A stretch of DNA of 64,000 nucleotides, taken from the NCBI RefSeq assembly GCF_910592395.1, contig NC_088320.1:15002501-15066500 (forward strand), read 5' to 3'. Below the pieces are notes generated by a model. That model did no database searches and had not been told where the DNA came from. It worked only from the letters and a program-made list of their open reading frames with translations. The position numbers were made by a program, and so were the translations under genes. Shown one piece after another: positions 22,935 to 34,926 of this stretch. This stretch comes from Lineus longissimus (Eukaryota; Nemertea; Pilidiophora; Heteronemertea; Lineidae). The stretch's first letter is position 1, and each line of letters opens with the position of its first letter.

Positions 22935-24476
22935 AGACGAATAACATCCACTTCTGCCTTGTAACGATATCCACGGTTAGTTTTTATCACAAAAGCGTGC
23001 TGTATAAGATGGTGCTATTTCACTGTGTGAACCCACCTACAGATCATGAACATCTAAAGCTTGTTTTGATGAGTTTCTAATCCAAAACATCTAATCAACT
23101 CCATATCACGTCTATCACGGCCAAGAGCGTTTTTCTTAAATAATGATTCATTTGGTACAATGATGGAGGCATCATCGTTTCGGTGAAGGGGCAATGGCTA
23201 CCAGTATTTCGGTTTATATTTTAATGGCTTTTTCAACCAATTTTCAAAATATCAAAATAATTTATAGCAAATCTGCCTGCTAAATTCATAGAGTGCAAAG
23301 GCTCTAGCTTCCGTAAATAGTGGATTCACCTTCACGATGTAATCATGTGCTACGACTCTGTTTTAACTGATGATATGACGTCATTAGGACTGAAGTCTAC
23401 GAAAGCCCAGAAGACTCATTCCAAGTTCCTAATTCCAATTTCGAATTTGGAATTTCGGATTTGGAATGAGCCTTTCTGGGCTTTCGTAGAAGTATGTTAG
23501 GACAGATGGGTTCACGTTGAGCCTACACGCATTGTCACGATGAAAAATACAACTGTTCCAATCTTTCGTCAAGAATTAATAAATGAATGCATTACTTCAA
23601 CTGATTTGACAACCGTTTTGATGCAGCCGCTCCATCTTTATCTTCGCTCATTATTTGAAACTAGCCTGGGTATAACTTGGTGAGTAGTTATGAGTACATG
23701 TACGTTGCGTAATTTGAAGACAGGTTATCTCCGAGCAGAATGAATGCATCAATAATCAGTAAAATAATGGTACGTTCGTCACATAGGATATTCTTTAATA
23801 ATTGCCCGTGAAAGAATTATACTCAGTAGAAAATGCATTATCTATCGGTTGAAGCGGGTCTGTTATACAATATGTATGTTACATGGAACATAGGCTTGTT
23901 GATGTGTAGGCACCGGTCATCCTGACCTAATTACATCGACAAAGTGTGTTTTGTGTACCATCTCACATCGTAGTGAGAAGTATCTGTATAGTCCTGCCGT
24001 AGATTTTAAGTTTGCTAAATCATGGTTGACCGTTACATTTGAACGTCACATTTTGCAATGCCATGATAGTTTAGTTATTGTAGATGGTTATACTGGACTG
24101 GGTTGTGTATTACGTTAACAAAAAATACCTTTGATAACAGCATACTATGAGGTAACAATAATGTACCAACAGACATACATTAACCTGGGCATAAGTGGTA
24201 ATAATGGTCGATTTTTGATCAACATCACCAGATATGATGCAGTCAAAGATGCCTTGCGATAGTGCAAGGGATATTTTTACCGATGTTATGTTGTACAGAA
24301 ATTGTATGCCCGTGTTACTTAAAATTGTTATAGGTCTGTTTTTCGATAATTCTATTTTTGAATAACTTATTTTTATCAATCATTTATTCTCAAACGTTTT
24401 GTTTAATGATCACTACTTTGAAAAAAAAAAACACCGCCTGCTTTTAAAAGATATCGTTTTCTACTTCTTTGCATTT
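22935..24476. other. 3' flank of the Ig gene and intergenic DNA
   Basis: Probable 3' UTR to the AATAAA at ~23577. Contains the 93-bp hairpin described separately. No further gene seen. Confidence 0.5.
23397..23489. repeat. 93-bp near-perfect hairpin, pre-miRNA-like in size
   Basis: Begins CTACGAAAGCCCAGAA and ends in its complement. Arms pair almost throughout, with small bulges and a TTCGAA centre leaving nearly no loop. Probably a MITE; the absence of a proper loop argues against a real miRNA precursor. Confidence 0.6.
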
Positions 24477-26120
24477 TCTTATTTACGGTGTAGCCCTGCA
24501 ACTGCCGCTTAGCTCTACAACAAGCATACTTTGATAGAGCCTTATTTACGGTGTAGCCCTGCAACTGCCGCTTAGCTCTACAACAAGCATACTTTGATAG
24601 AGCCTTATTTACGATGTAGCCCTGTAACTGCCGCTTAGCTCTACATCAAGCATACTTCGATAGAGCCTTATTTACGATGTAGCCCTGTAACTGCCGCTCA
24701 GCTCTACATCAAGCATACTTTGATAGAGCCTTATTTACGGTGTAGCCCTGTAACTGCCGCTCAGCTCTACATCAAGCATACTTTGATAGAGCCTTATTTA
24801 CGGTGTAGCCCTGCAACTGCCGCTCAGCTCTACATCAAGCATACTTTGATAGAGCCGTATTTACGATGTAGCCCTGCAACTGCCGCTCAGCTGTACATTA
24901 AGCATACTTTGATAGAGCCTTATTTACGGTGTAGCCCTGCAACTGCCGCTCAGCTCTACATCAAGCATACTTTGATAGAGCCTTATTTACGGTGGAGCCC
25001 TGTAACTGCCGCTTAGCTCTACATCAAGCATACTTTGATAGAGCCTTATTTACGATGTAGCCCTGTAACTGCCGCTTAGCTCTACATCAAGCATACTTTG
25101 ATAGAGCCTTATTTACGGTGTAGCCCTGTAACTGCCGTTTAGCTCTACATCAAGCATACTTTGATAGAGCCTTATTTAAGGTGTAGCCCTGTAACTGCCG
25201 CTTAGCTCTACATCAAGCATACTTTGAAAGAGCCTTATTTACGGTGTAGCCCTGTAACTGCCGCTTAGCTCTACATCAAGCATACTTTGATAGAGCCTTA
25301 TTTACGATGTAGCCCTGTAACTGCCGCTTAGCTCTACATCAAGCATACTTTGATAGAGCCTTATTTACGGTGTAGCCCTGTAACTGCCGTTTAGCTCTAC
25401 ATCAAGCATACTTCGATAGAGCCTTATTTACGATGTAGCCCTGTAACTGCCGCTCAGCTCTACATCAAGCATACTTTGATAGAGCCTTATTTACGGTGTA
25501 GCCCTGCAACTGCCGCTCAGCTCTACATCAAGCATACTTTGATAGAGCCTTATTTACGGTGTAGCCCTGCAACTGCCGCTTAGCTCTACATCAAGCATAC
25601 TTTGATAGAGCCTTATTTACGGTGTAGCCCTGCAACTGCCGCTTAGCTCTACATCAAGCATACTTTGATACAGCCTTATTTACGATGTAGCCCTGTAACT
25701 GCCGCTCAGCTCTACATCAAGCATACTTTGATAGAGCCTTATTTACGGTGTAGCCCTGCAACTGCCGCTCAGCTCTACATCAAGCATACTTTGATAGAGC
25801 CTTATTTACGGTGTAGCCCTGCAACTGCCGCTTAGCTCTACATCAAGCATACTTTGATAGAGCCTTATTTACGGTGTAGCCCTGCAACTGCCGCTTAGCT
25901 CTACATCAAGCATACTTTGATACAGCCTTATTTACGATGTAGCCCTGCAACTGCCGCTTAGCTCTACATCAAGCATACTTTGATACAGCCTTATTTACGA
26001 TGTAGCCCTGCAACTGCCGCTTAGCTCTACATCAAGCATACTTTGATAGAGCCTTATTTACGGTGTAGCCCTGTAACTGCCGCTCAGCTCTACATCAAGC
26101 ATACTTTGATAGAGCCTTAG
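24477..26120 (+). repeat. 63-bp satellite array, about 26 copies
   Basis: The unit begins CTTATTTACGGTGTAGCCCT and includes CTCTACATCAAGCATACTTT. The period is exactly 63, so units keep a reading frame of 21 codons (repeat IEPYLRCSPATAAQLYIKHTL without its last residue). Units with CTCAGC stay open and units with CTTAGC gain TAG, so frames run only through consecutive C-type units (24720-25016). Variant sites (GG/GA, GCAAC/GTAAC, C/T) recur every four units in two stretches, showing higher-order repeats of 252 bp. Flanks are unrelated to the unit. Confidence 0.95.
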
Positions 26121-27340
26121 TTGCACCAGTAATCAACCCAGGGCGGACCAACACCCTGGAATATCAATTGCAATTTCTCCGAGCATCGCCAAACTCTGCG
26201 AGACATGGACACCCACCTCTCCGAGTAAATTCATCCACTGAAGAGCATCTCTAAGCAAAGCCCTCGTATGGATCGTACTTCAAACTGAAAGCTTCATCAT
26301 TGTCGTGAGGCCATACAATGACTAGCTAGGACCAATGTTCAGGTTTTTTGAACTAATGTTGCATCTCTTTTTCGAAGGTTTGGCCCGTTACAGTGGCGGG
26401 TGTGGGATAAATCGAAGAATACATTCAAAATGTAACTGCTCAAACAATGTAGCCGTTGTTGCAACATCGGTTTGAATGCTTCAAAATTATTAGCCAATAC
26501 ATACATAATTCTTAAACGATTTAAAGAAGAAAAAAAGAAATCATCCCCTTTTCCATGCAGAATAAGTGAATTCTATTAAGGGCCAATTTGTCCTGGTATG
26601 AGGTCATTCCCGAACTCTGTTAGTTACCCAATGTTGCCGAATGGTAAGTGCAAAAACATTGGTTGGAAAATGTTTTTTTGTTGGCTAAAAGACTGTGTAA
26701 GACACTAGAGGAACACTATACCGATGACTACGGAACCAGATCAACCAGAGGAACAAGGAACCCTCTTCATTTCAGGGAGCATTAAACCCGGCGGCGAACA
26801 CTGGTTTATATAAAAACCCAGAAGATCTGAAAGTGACCTATTGCATTGTTGATCAAAAGAAGGATGTTACCCGGTAACATCTGCTACAGTCGTCTTGTCT
26901 TCTGTGGGTCTGACAGAAGACGATAACACTCAGACTTGTTTACCTTGTGTTTTTAAATTTAATAACGTGAAAACTCCTGTCTCAGGTGAAACGGCAAAGT
27001 TTAATGATCAAAACAGTCTTACAATTCAGTGAAATATCGCCAAGACAAATCACATCCAAGTCACAACCTGAAGGAAAAAAAAGTCTTGAAGACACCAAGA
27101 GGCGATGCCATCTACAAGAGACACTATGAACTAATGCAATGTATACATGCTTCCCGAAATAGGTAGCTTGCATTGGAACTAACTTTTCCCCCCTTGTCCG
27201 TCATTAAAGGCATTCAAGTGTGTTGGTCAACCATGACTATCTCATTTGTCCCTCCACCATAAGGCCTAGTTTCCCCTTATGACATCACTATTCCGGACAC
27301 TCAGCGCCCCATTTCTGGAAAGGTGTATACTGTAATGTGT
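26121..27340. other. no gene seen
   Basis: Mixed intergenic sequence. Nothing coding-like longer than about 60 codons and no recognisable element. Confidence 0.45.
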
Positions 27341-27636
27341 ACATGTGACTTGGTCTACCAAAACTAGGCGCTTGTCGCATCTGAACTGGACAGGTTGATA
27401 CGGACTTGTTGTTCATTTCCCTATTGTAGACCTTTTGTGAAATCTATTACAAACTGATTTGGTCACATTTCACAAAAGGTCTACAATAGGGAAATGAACA
27501 ACAAGTCCGTATTACAAACTGATTTGGTCACATTTCACAAAAGGTCTACAATAGGGAAATGAACAACAAGTCCGTATCAACCTGTCAAGTTCAGATGCGA
27601 CAAGCGCCTAGTTTTGGTAGAGCGGGTCACACATGT
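27341..27636. repeat. inverted repeat with a duplicated inner segment
   Basis: The left arm from ACATGTGACTTGGTCTACCA (27341) to about 27452 is complementary to the right arm ending ACATGT at 27636. The right side carries an extra tandem copy of a 65-bp block beginning ATTACAAACTGATTTGG (27446 and 27511). It resembles a palindromic MITE that gained an internal duplication. Confidence 0.8.
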
Positions 27637-27789
27637 AGTTCAGACGGAAACATTCACTTTGATTGTGCCCCCAATGAGCATAAAATGAGACAAATCTGGC
27701 TCAGCTTACAGCCACTACTGGTGAAAGAACGTCAACTATTGTTCGCAATGATGCATCCTTAATTACAAGGCAGAACTCAAGGACCATTG

Positions 27790-28250
27790 GCAATATTAAG
27801 ATATATATTACCCAGGTGTCGGCTGCCCAGTCACCTCCTATTTTACAGTAACGTAGTTTTCATCAACAAACTGCACAAAAAAAGGGAAAATTTAAAATCG
27901 GACTGCATGAATTATCGCGCTTTTCCGATGTGGACTCCGATTTGACCCGAGTTAGCTCTCCACGCATCGACTCTTTCCACGTGGAATGATGCACCAGTAA
28001 GGCGTTTCTTAGAGCGAGGATCTACCCCTTGACGTCTTGGTGCTGATATCGATTTTTCTGACGTCATGCTGATGGCGCTTGATCACCCCGCAACTGCGAC
28101 GATAAATGGAATTGCTGTTGCGTCTTAATAGCGAGGTGTCTCCGTGTGCACTCACGTGCCGAAAATAACGAATAACGCGTTTTTCTACTACCTTAGAGCT
28201 GAAAAAAATTGGAGAAGCATCAAGCACGTCCAGAAAAATAGTTTACTGAT
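27790..28250 (+). repeat. dispersed repeat family R1, copy 3 (most complete)
   Basis: Contains all R1 blocks in order, from GTCGGCTGCCCAGTCACCT through CGCGCTTTTCCGATGTGGAC to the GCGCTTGATCACCCCGCAAC block. Confidence 0.8.
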
Positions 28251-28409
28251 GAAATTGATGTCAAAATGTGGCAGATTTGCAGAGACATTTTAAAGTTACT
28301 GTCACCAAATGGATTGATACAAAAATACAGGTACTGTTGCGCAATGGTGTATGGAAAGTATGTAACTTTGTACCCAAACACGTGTAACCAATATTTAATA
28401 TGGTGCCAA

Positions 28410-28800
28410 AACGGAAAGAAATCAGTTCCGGTTGATTGCAGATCTGGGGGTAGTCAATCAGAGGTGTAGGCCGTCGGCGTTCACAAATAAGGATATGATG
28501 ACTGTGCTGAATCAGGTTGAACCTGGGGACCATTTAGTAACATTTGACATTGAAACGTGTGTTTTTCATGTGCCATTCAGGGCGGACTTGAGAAGGTACC
28601 TGTGTGTTTATTTGAAGGGACGGTTCCTCCAGTGGCCTGTGATCTCCTTTGGTTTGAACTGTAGCACTTATTTCGCGTACAAAATAACCAGGCCGATCGT
28701 CACTTTTTTACGTACGCAAGGTGTTAACGTTGTGGTGTATGTTGGCGATGGGTTGATAATGCTAAACCTGGGATTAGTTTGGAACATGGGAGGTTTTTAA
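28410..28800 (+). pseudogene. DIRS-type retroelement reverse transcriptase fragment
   Basis: About 120 codons with LIWCQNGKK-type entry, RLIADL-like start, then FDIETCVFHVPF, FLQWPVISFGLNCSTYFAYK and VVVYVGDGLIM. These match palm motifs A to C of tyrosine-recombinase (DIRS/Ngaro-like) retroelements. The catalytic YLDD box reads YVGD, and the entry piece is in another frame, so it is dead. No recombinase or terminal repeats were found nearby. It immediately follows R1 copy 3. Confidence 0.7.
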
Positions 28801-30237
28801 AAAAAAATACTTTACGTGAGGTGAGGCCCGGTCAATAAAACGTTCTGCTATCGATAATGACCGAGAAATTATCACAGAAATTAAGTAAATGAAACCATCC
28901 ATAAAAGGATTATAATAATAATAATAATAATAATAATTTATTTGATTTAAAGTGCTAAAATAATGGTGCATACATTTTCTAAGCACTGTACATAATATTA
29001 AATGAGTACATTAAAAGTGGTGATTATAACATTGCATTGTTTTGGTCGCCCTTTTTTAGTAATCGATACTACTGGAAATCGATTATTTCGCGAAAATACA
29101 ATGACGTCTTTTTATTGATTCCGTGTTTCAATAACCATTTTCGGAAATAAATACATGCAGTTATGATGTAGGTAAACATGGCATATTCTACAAGCAGGCC
29201 TACTCAGCGGATAACGTAGAGCTCTGTTTCTGTTTCATATACTTCGAGTGATAAATTCAATTTGTTTTCGATTGGTAACAACATTCTACCGGAAATCATA
29301 CGTATATTTCCCCTTGTGACAGATTTGACCAAGTCTTCCGGCTTTGCCAGGAAAAAAATTTTTGGCTTAGCACTTGTCGCGTTCGAATTCCTTTTCGTTG
29401 ACTTTTGTAATGATATTGTCAATGATACGCTTTGACTGAAGGATTGGAATTCTGATTGGAAAATGTACTGTTGACGTTGCATGATGGACAACATGCAGGG
29501 AAATTTTCGGTTTCAAATTCGGCCGAGCCACGACTTTTTCTAAAAGTGTAGTCACGAGAAGTTCAAACCATCATACCCATCGTCGTTTCTGTTCCTTACT
29601 TAGAAGGGTGACAATATGTTCAAAGTTCTATGTGATATGTTCACACAGGTGTTGGTGTATTTGTTTAAACTTTGATACAATTAAATCCCACAAGGGGGAC
29701 ACATCCTCATTGCTGACTAATTCTTTTTCACATGGGTCGATTTAACTTGGTTCATAATATGATGAATCAAATCGATGAAAACTCACTATACCCGGTTTTT
29801 GACATCCTGCCCTTCAGACGGATTGGAGTGGTAGAAAAAGCGCCCAATCAGAGCGCAGCAATTAAATGTTGTAGCCTCGTTATCGAAGCACGGCTTTTCA
29901 TTGGTTGTTATCCTGACTGTTCTACGATTATACCATTCTCCAAAGCAGCGATAATATTCAAGCATATTCAAAGGAGTATGCGATTTAATACTCTACGATC
30001 GGCGATTGCCGTTATGTTAATTATACGTCCCCCGCTGCTCATCGAATTTACAACACACGTACGGGTGTGTCAAGTTGTTGGAACAGCCGCTCTTCGCACT
30101 GGATTCTATTGGTTCTTCTCAGGGATTTATATATGACGAAGCATACAATATCTATTCATTAAACGAATCAGATCATTTGACAGGGGCGAATATAACTCGA
30201 GGTTAAACAAATCCAATGATATTTCAGTAAATGTAAA
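28801..30237. other. no confident gene; microsatellite and MITE-like sequence
   Basis: An (ATA)n run lies at 28913-28935. A minus-strand protein-like stretch at 29204-29555 in two frames (for example NIITKVNEKEFERDK) could be an eroded retroelement but I cannot name it. Confidence 0.4.
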
Positions 30238-30558
30238 ATGGTCCCTTCTTGTAAACACCCGAATGTGTTGGGCATTGGTACGCTTCCGTGTGAATTTATT
30301 CAACGAAGCAGCCAATTGAAACCAATCTATGTGTCGTCGAATGTGAGATCTTATGACGAAAACCTTTATCGACGACACGCCGGTCACTGTGTATCAAAGA
30401 TTGACTGTGCGTTACTTTGTGCGATGACAAGTGTCATTGCCTTCATATTCAAAAGAATTCCTAACCAACATGACCAATGTCTGATGCACGTTTTTGTACG
30501 ATCGAGCTGTGGGACACGGACCCCGCTTGAATTCGGCAGCAAAATAATGGTCAATAAG
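30238..30558 (+). CDS. possible exon with PAN/apple-like domain
   Basis: A 107-codon frame from ATG at 30238 to a GT donor (AAG/GTGAGT at 30559). It contains CVSKIDCALLCAMTSVIAF followed by a spaced QCLMH, the Cys spacing of a PAN/apple domain, which binds proteins or sugars in secreted and surface proteins. No signal peptide is encoded in this exon; an acceptor-like TTTCAG lies just upstream (~30224). The next large frame (31383-32366) is on the same strand, but its phase does not fit this donor directly, so an exon between them or a frame error is required. Confidence 0.4.
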
Positions 30559-31139
30559 GTGAGTTGGGAATGAGCGTGGTTTGCATCTCGACTGTTATAA
30601 GTCACAGTGTTTCTAGAACTGTAAGACTGTGTTTATTTTACCTAGCAAGTATAATCCTGAATCAAGTTGTTGGCGGCGTCTTCTCGATAAAACCTGACAT
30701 TGTAACTTTGAAAGCAGCCTACCAAAAGATATTCTTAACAATATAGAGTCAAAGGCAAGGATTCAAATTAGGAAACTGGTATGCCTTTCGAACAGTCCAG
30801 GAAGAAAATAACCAACGCGCGACGAATTGAATACAATGTACAGACATGTAATTTGAATTCTGAAATAAACAATGCCATTTAAGAAGCACCTCGCTTAATA
30901 AGCGCAATATTACTCTGCTCTCTGCGTTGAATTCATCCTTGATTTCAATGACCAACACACAAATGGAGAGAAAACATTGTCAGCGCCAAAACGGCCGAAT
31001 TTACCAACTCTCTTTTGTTGCACTTACCTTGGAGCAGGCATTCGAAGGTAATATCAATACTTGATATGGCGTGGATGTTTTCTGTTTCCAGACTAAGTTT
31101 TTTTCATTGACGGTATACAAATACCCTCTAACCATATTG

Positions 31140-31330
31140 CTCGCTAAGAGTCGATGCATGGAGAGCTAACTCGGGTCAAATCGGAATCAACATCGGAGAA
31201 GCGCGATAATTCAGTCAGATTTTTAATTTATCCTATTTTGGGGCGATTCGTTGATGGAAACTATTTTATGTAGAATAGGAGGTGACTGGGCAGCCGACAG
31301 CTGGATGATACTGCCCTTAATAATGCCAAT
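31140..31330 (-). repeat. dispersed repeat family R1, copy 4 (inverted)
   Basis: Reverse complement of R1: GGTGACTGGGCAGCCGACAG at ~31282 and GGAGAGCTAACTCGGGTCAA at ~31159. Confidence 0.75.
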
Positions 31331-31382
31331 GGTCCTCGTGGGTGGCTTCATTTTCTAATGTCGCTCATGCCTAACTATAGGT

Positions 31383-32366
31383 AAACGACCGGGCTCCTTT
31401 TTGCCAGAAGAAGTAGCTCCAAATATTAGCAGCATTACTGGAGGACTCCAACATGAGAATAAAATATATTTCAACGAGATAGAGAAGGAGTATGTTCTGA
31501 GCCTTGATATTCATAGGAAGAACTACTTATTCGGTTATAAGCTTATTCAACGAGGCTTGGGAAAAATATGGCGTGTGCGGCTTCTACTCGTAATCAAACC
31601 CATGATCCACCACATAAGGCTACATGGACATTTATTAATTGGCGAATCTATTGGTTGGATGATGTACAGTACAAAGGGAAACCACAAGGTGAACCTCAAC
31701 GCTCTTTGTCTTTACCCGCCATGCCCGACGGATCGAACTGTGTTGGCGAGCGCTTACGAGGATGTGGCGGGTTTAGATAGTGGGCATATTGTTGCGTTTA
31801 TCAAAGATAAGAAAAGATCAAGGGAAAGGACACGCGTGGTAGTCGTTATTTTATTACGTTATACGGGTTTTGTGAAACAAAGATTCACTATCTCTCGTCG
31901 ACAGGATATTTTTGAATTGCCAACTGACAGACGATTTAAATCAGCATATCGTTTCATCACTTGCATCAATACATGCACTATTAAGCGTGATATCTATTTT
32001 CTTGAACTTCGCGGACGAAAGTCTCTAAAACTACACCAATTATCCTTAAGAGACGGCTCCTATCGTAAAATCGGGCAGCCTGCGACGATACAGAAAACAT
32101 TTAAGTCACTCGAAGTGATGTCCTTGGAATGCCTCACCCACAAACTCTTTGTACATGGAAAAGACAGTGGAAAAAACTACGTTGTGATGACCTTGATGTT
32201 ACCTTGCGATGGAGTCGTAGCACCTGTATTTATCAACTCGTCCGTTATCCAATATTTTCCTCATTGGGTGTCCTTTGTACATGACCCAAAAGGATATTAT
32301 GTTTATAAAGAGTATGACACTGAAAAACCCATCCGTGTTATTCGCATTGTTCCTCACACAAACTAA
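31383..32366 (+). CDS. unrecognised 320-plus-residue coding exon
   Basis: Open from the acceptor-like CTATAG at 31375-31380 to TAA at 32364-32366, about 327 codons without interruption. That is unlikely by chance in this composition. The N-terminal part (KIYFNEIEKEYVLSLD) and the later alternating hydrophobic strands with Gly and aromatic turns look like a beta-rich, perhaps propeller-like, domain, with only scattered Cys. The stretch 31565-31790 also has an alternative open frame and is less protein-like, so a frameshift pair or small insertion there is possible. It is probably the terminal exon of a gene that includes the PAN-like exon upstream. Family not recognised. Confidence 0.45.
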   Translation, partial: KRPGSFLPEEVAPNISSITGGLQHENKIYFNEIEKEYVLSLDIHRKNYLFGYKLIQRGLGKIWRVRLLLVIKPMIHHIRLHGHLLIGESIGWMMYSTKGNHKVNLNALCLYPPCPTDRTVLASAYEDVAGLDSGHIVAFIKDKKRSRERTRVVVVILLRYTGFVKQRFTISRRQDIFELPTDRRFKSAYRFITCINTCTIKRDIYFLELRGRKSLKLHQLSLRDGSYRKIGQPATIQKTFKSLEVMSLECLTHKLFVHGKDSGKNYVVMTLMLPCDGVVAPVFINSSVIQYFPHWVSFVHDPKGYYVYKEYDTEKPIRVIRIVPHTN

Positions 32367-34327
32367 GCATGTTTGAAGAATCTCCACCAGAGAATAGTTC
32401 ATCACCTTCAGGTTCGTAAAGTGTGTTTTTGGAACTAACCTACATATGGATATCTGCTGACGACACGGCTAATTTGAAGTCATCATGCGCGCGCGTGTCT
32501 CTTCAAAATGGTTTTCACGAAGAAAAATTGCTACGAACCATCGCCCTGTTGAGATTTTTCTCGATAACATAATGATGCTTAACCGATGATGTACGGCTGT
32601 TATTGTGACAAAATCGTATCCAAGTTTTATTCTAAAATATCATGCAACTCACGAGATAGGCGAGAAAAACTCATCTTGTCTCAGTGAAACCAACAACGAT
32701 CCTGGAAGTTGAAATTGTTACGTCACGCCATTCCCTCTTTTGAGATACGAGTATGCGCGCGCAGCCAACGGTAATGACGTCAGAATGACGTCATTTTGTA
32801 AATAAAGATATCCATCTATAGTGAACAGCATGTTATGCGTCGGTAATGGACGACGGAAGTGCGATTTATGCCTTACCATGAATAAAATAATGTCCTGTTC
32901 TGATTGGTTCAAAAATGGCACTGATAAATTCGACTCTATGGCGAAACATTATTAAACGTTATGCTAAGGCATCATCCGGATTTCTGTCGAGTATTAATTC
33001 AGATCAATCGAGGTTTTCATCAGCTGATTTAAGGGTCTCAGTTATCTGGAATCACGCCATGCATTGGTCCAGGTTTATGCTGACCCCTAATTTAGAAGTT
33101 TGTACATTCCCGCCAGCCTGCCGTCAAAACAAAAAGAATAGAAACGGATGTTGACTGTCTACAAATGTTTTTCTCACCATTCCCCGTTCTTGTGTTGATA
33201 ATTCCATTATTCATACATTGTTTTATGATACAACCCAAGCTCTATACATGCAATGGAAATCAGAGCAGGGATGAGGAATCTATAATATAATGGACGTTGA
33301 GGCCGCGACAAAGAAGGTGAATTGGGTTTCAAAATGGGGCCTCGGCAATGCGGTGAATGTTTGCAACCTTTGGCTTACGCGTGGATAATATCTAAGAGTG
33401 TCCTTAAGGGTCTCATAAATGAAGAGATCGGAGCCAGCAGAACTTATGTGCCACTTAGGTTGTTTTGGAACTGATACACCAACATGAGAACTTATACGTG
33501 CCTGTCAATAGGTGGAACTGACTTGTCGCTGGAATCGTTTTAGAGGGTGCTTTTACCCAAGATAAATCTTCAGCTGAGAGCCAAACAGCCTATGTGCAAA
33601 AAATTAATCTTTCCGGGGTGAATTTTGCTCAGTCCGGCCTTATGATACCATCGATAAGCACATTCGATTAATGGGTAAGTGATCTTCTTTACGAGAGGAT
33701 AGTGAAAACGAGCATGAAGTCATTATTTTGAGTAAAAAGGAAGTTTCAAAATGTTGAGAGCCAAAACTTACAAGGTTATTGCCTTTTTCTCAAAACCACG
33801 AAAACTGACATAGGTTGTTTTGGCTCTGACCCCTTTAAGTGGTATATCTCGGTAGTTTTAGGATATTTTAGAGAAATGTCCACTTTCAGGAAAGCACGCT
33901 GACTGAAGAGCAGTAACTGCTTATTAGGTTGGCAGATGGTTACCAGCTTTGTCGATTGCTAAACTTACCGCCAGCCCAAGTTTTTGCTCAGAATCGATAC
34001 TATTGTTATGTGAATGCGAGCACAATACGAGGTTGCTCGCCATCTTGAACAATGCGCAATCGATGTCAGCGACAGCTGATTGGCTGTATGCAAATCAGCT
34101 AGGATTGGTGTCCGGAACTCTCGTGGGAATAAAAAAATTCGCTGCCGGGCATTCGGGTGACCTATTATCGAAGTGTACATCCGCGCTTCCAGGTACAGAA
34201 CACACACTAATAGTGGTCCTATAATTGTACATACCACGGTAGGGATTAGTAAGCATATACCATTTTAGTCCAGAATGTACTGGAGAAAATAAACCCTGAA
34301 TATAGAGTTGTTGTGCCTAGAATAATG
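32367..34327. other. no gene seen
   Basis: Intergenic sequence with no exon I can support. The 33.95-34.24 kb frames fall in MITE-like DNA (CGCCATCTTGAACAATGCGC block). Confidence 0.45.
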
Positions 34328-34470
34328 TGCTGTGTTAGCCAAGGTTAGCCATAGCTCGCCCTTGATTTATTCAATGAAGGTGACCTGGTTTGTCTCAAAA
34401 ACTGTCAATATTTCAGGTATCTGCAGAGGCACTCAGGACACGGGTTAAAAAGCTGCTCATGTTCCCAGTC
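34328..34470 (+). repeat. dispersed repeat, second copy of the 14.5 kb family
   Basis: Shares TGCTGTGTTAGCCA, GCCCTTGAT and AGCTGCTCA blocks in order with 14545-14830. Confidence 0.5.
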
Positions 34471-34926
34471 GTTCATATAAACCTCATGTGCTGGACCTCA
34501 GGATACCTAGACGCTCGATCCATGCTGTTGCTTGCATATAATCGTTTAATTGGTCTGATATTAGGCAATGGGTCTTCGACATGCATAAATTGTACTTAAG
34601 ATAGCAAGCAGTAGACTCGTAAACTATTCTTTATTTCGTGTTTAAGCTATCTCTTCAATAAGACTGCATTCGATTTGTACTGCCACCTTTAAAACTCACT
34701 CCCTCCAGCCAAGTCCTTTGAAAATCCATTTAAGAGATGCTTTCGACCAGTCGTTTCAAAATTGTCTATGGCTATGACTACAAGGTATCTTGAAACATTA
34801 TATGATGGATTCGGTGAAACTCTAAGATTCCTTGAATCGTTGGGAAGAAACTCATCTTTCACCACCATGAAATGTATAATTCATTAAAGGACAATCTCAT
34901 GATATTTTTCTGAGGGAAATATTTAC

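Noticed and set aside
24477-26120. CRISPR-like regular repeat array
   Set aside because: No unique spacers: the whole 63-bp unit repeats without interruption, and this is animal DNA.
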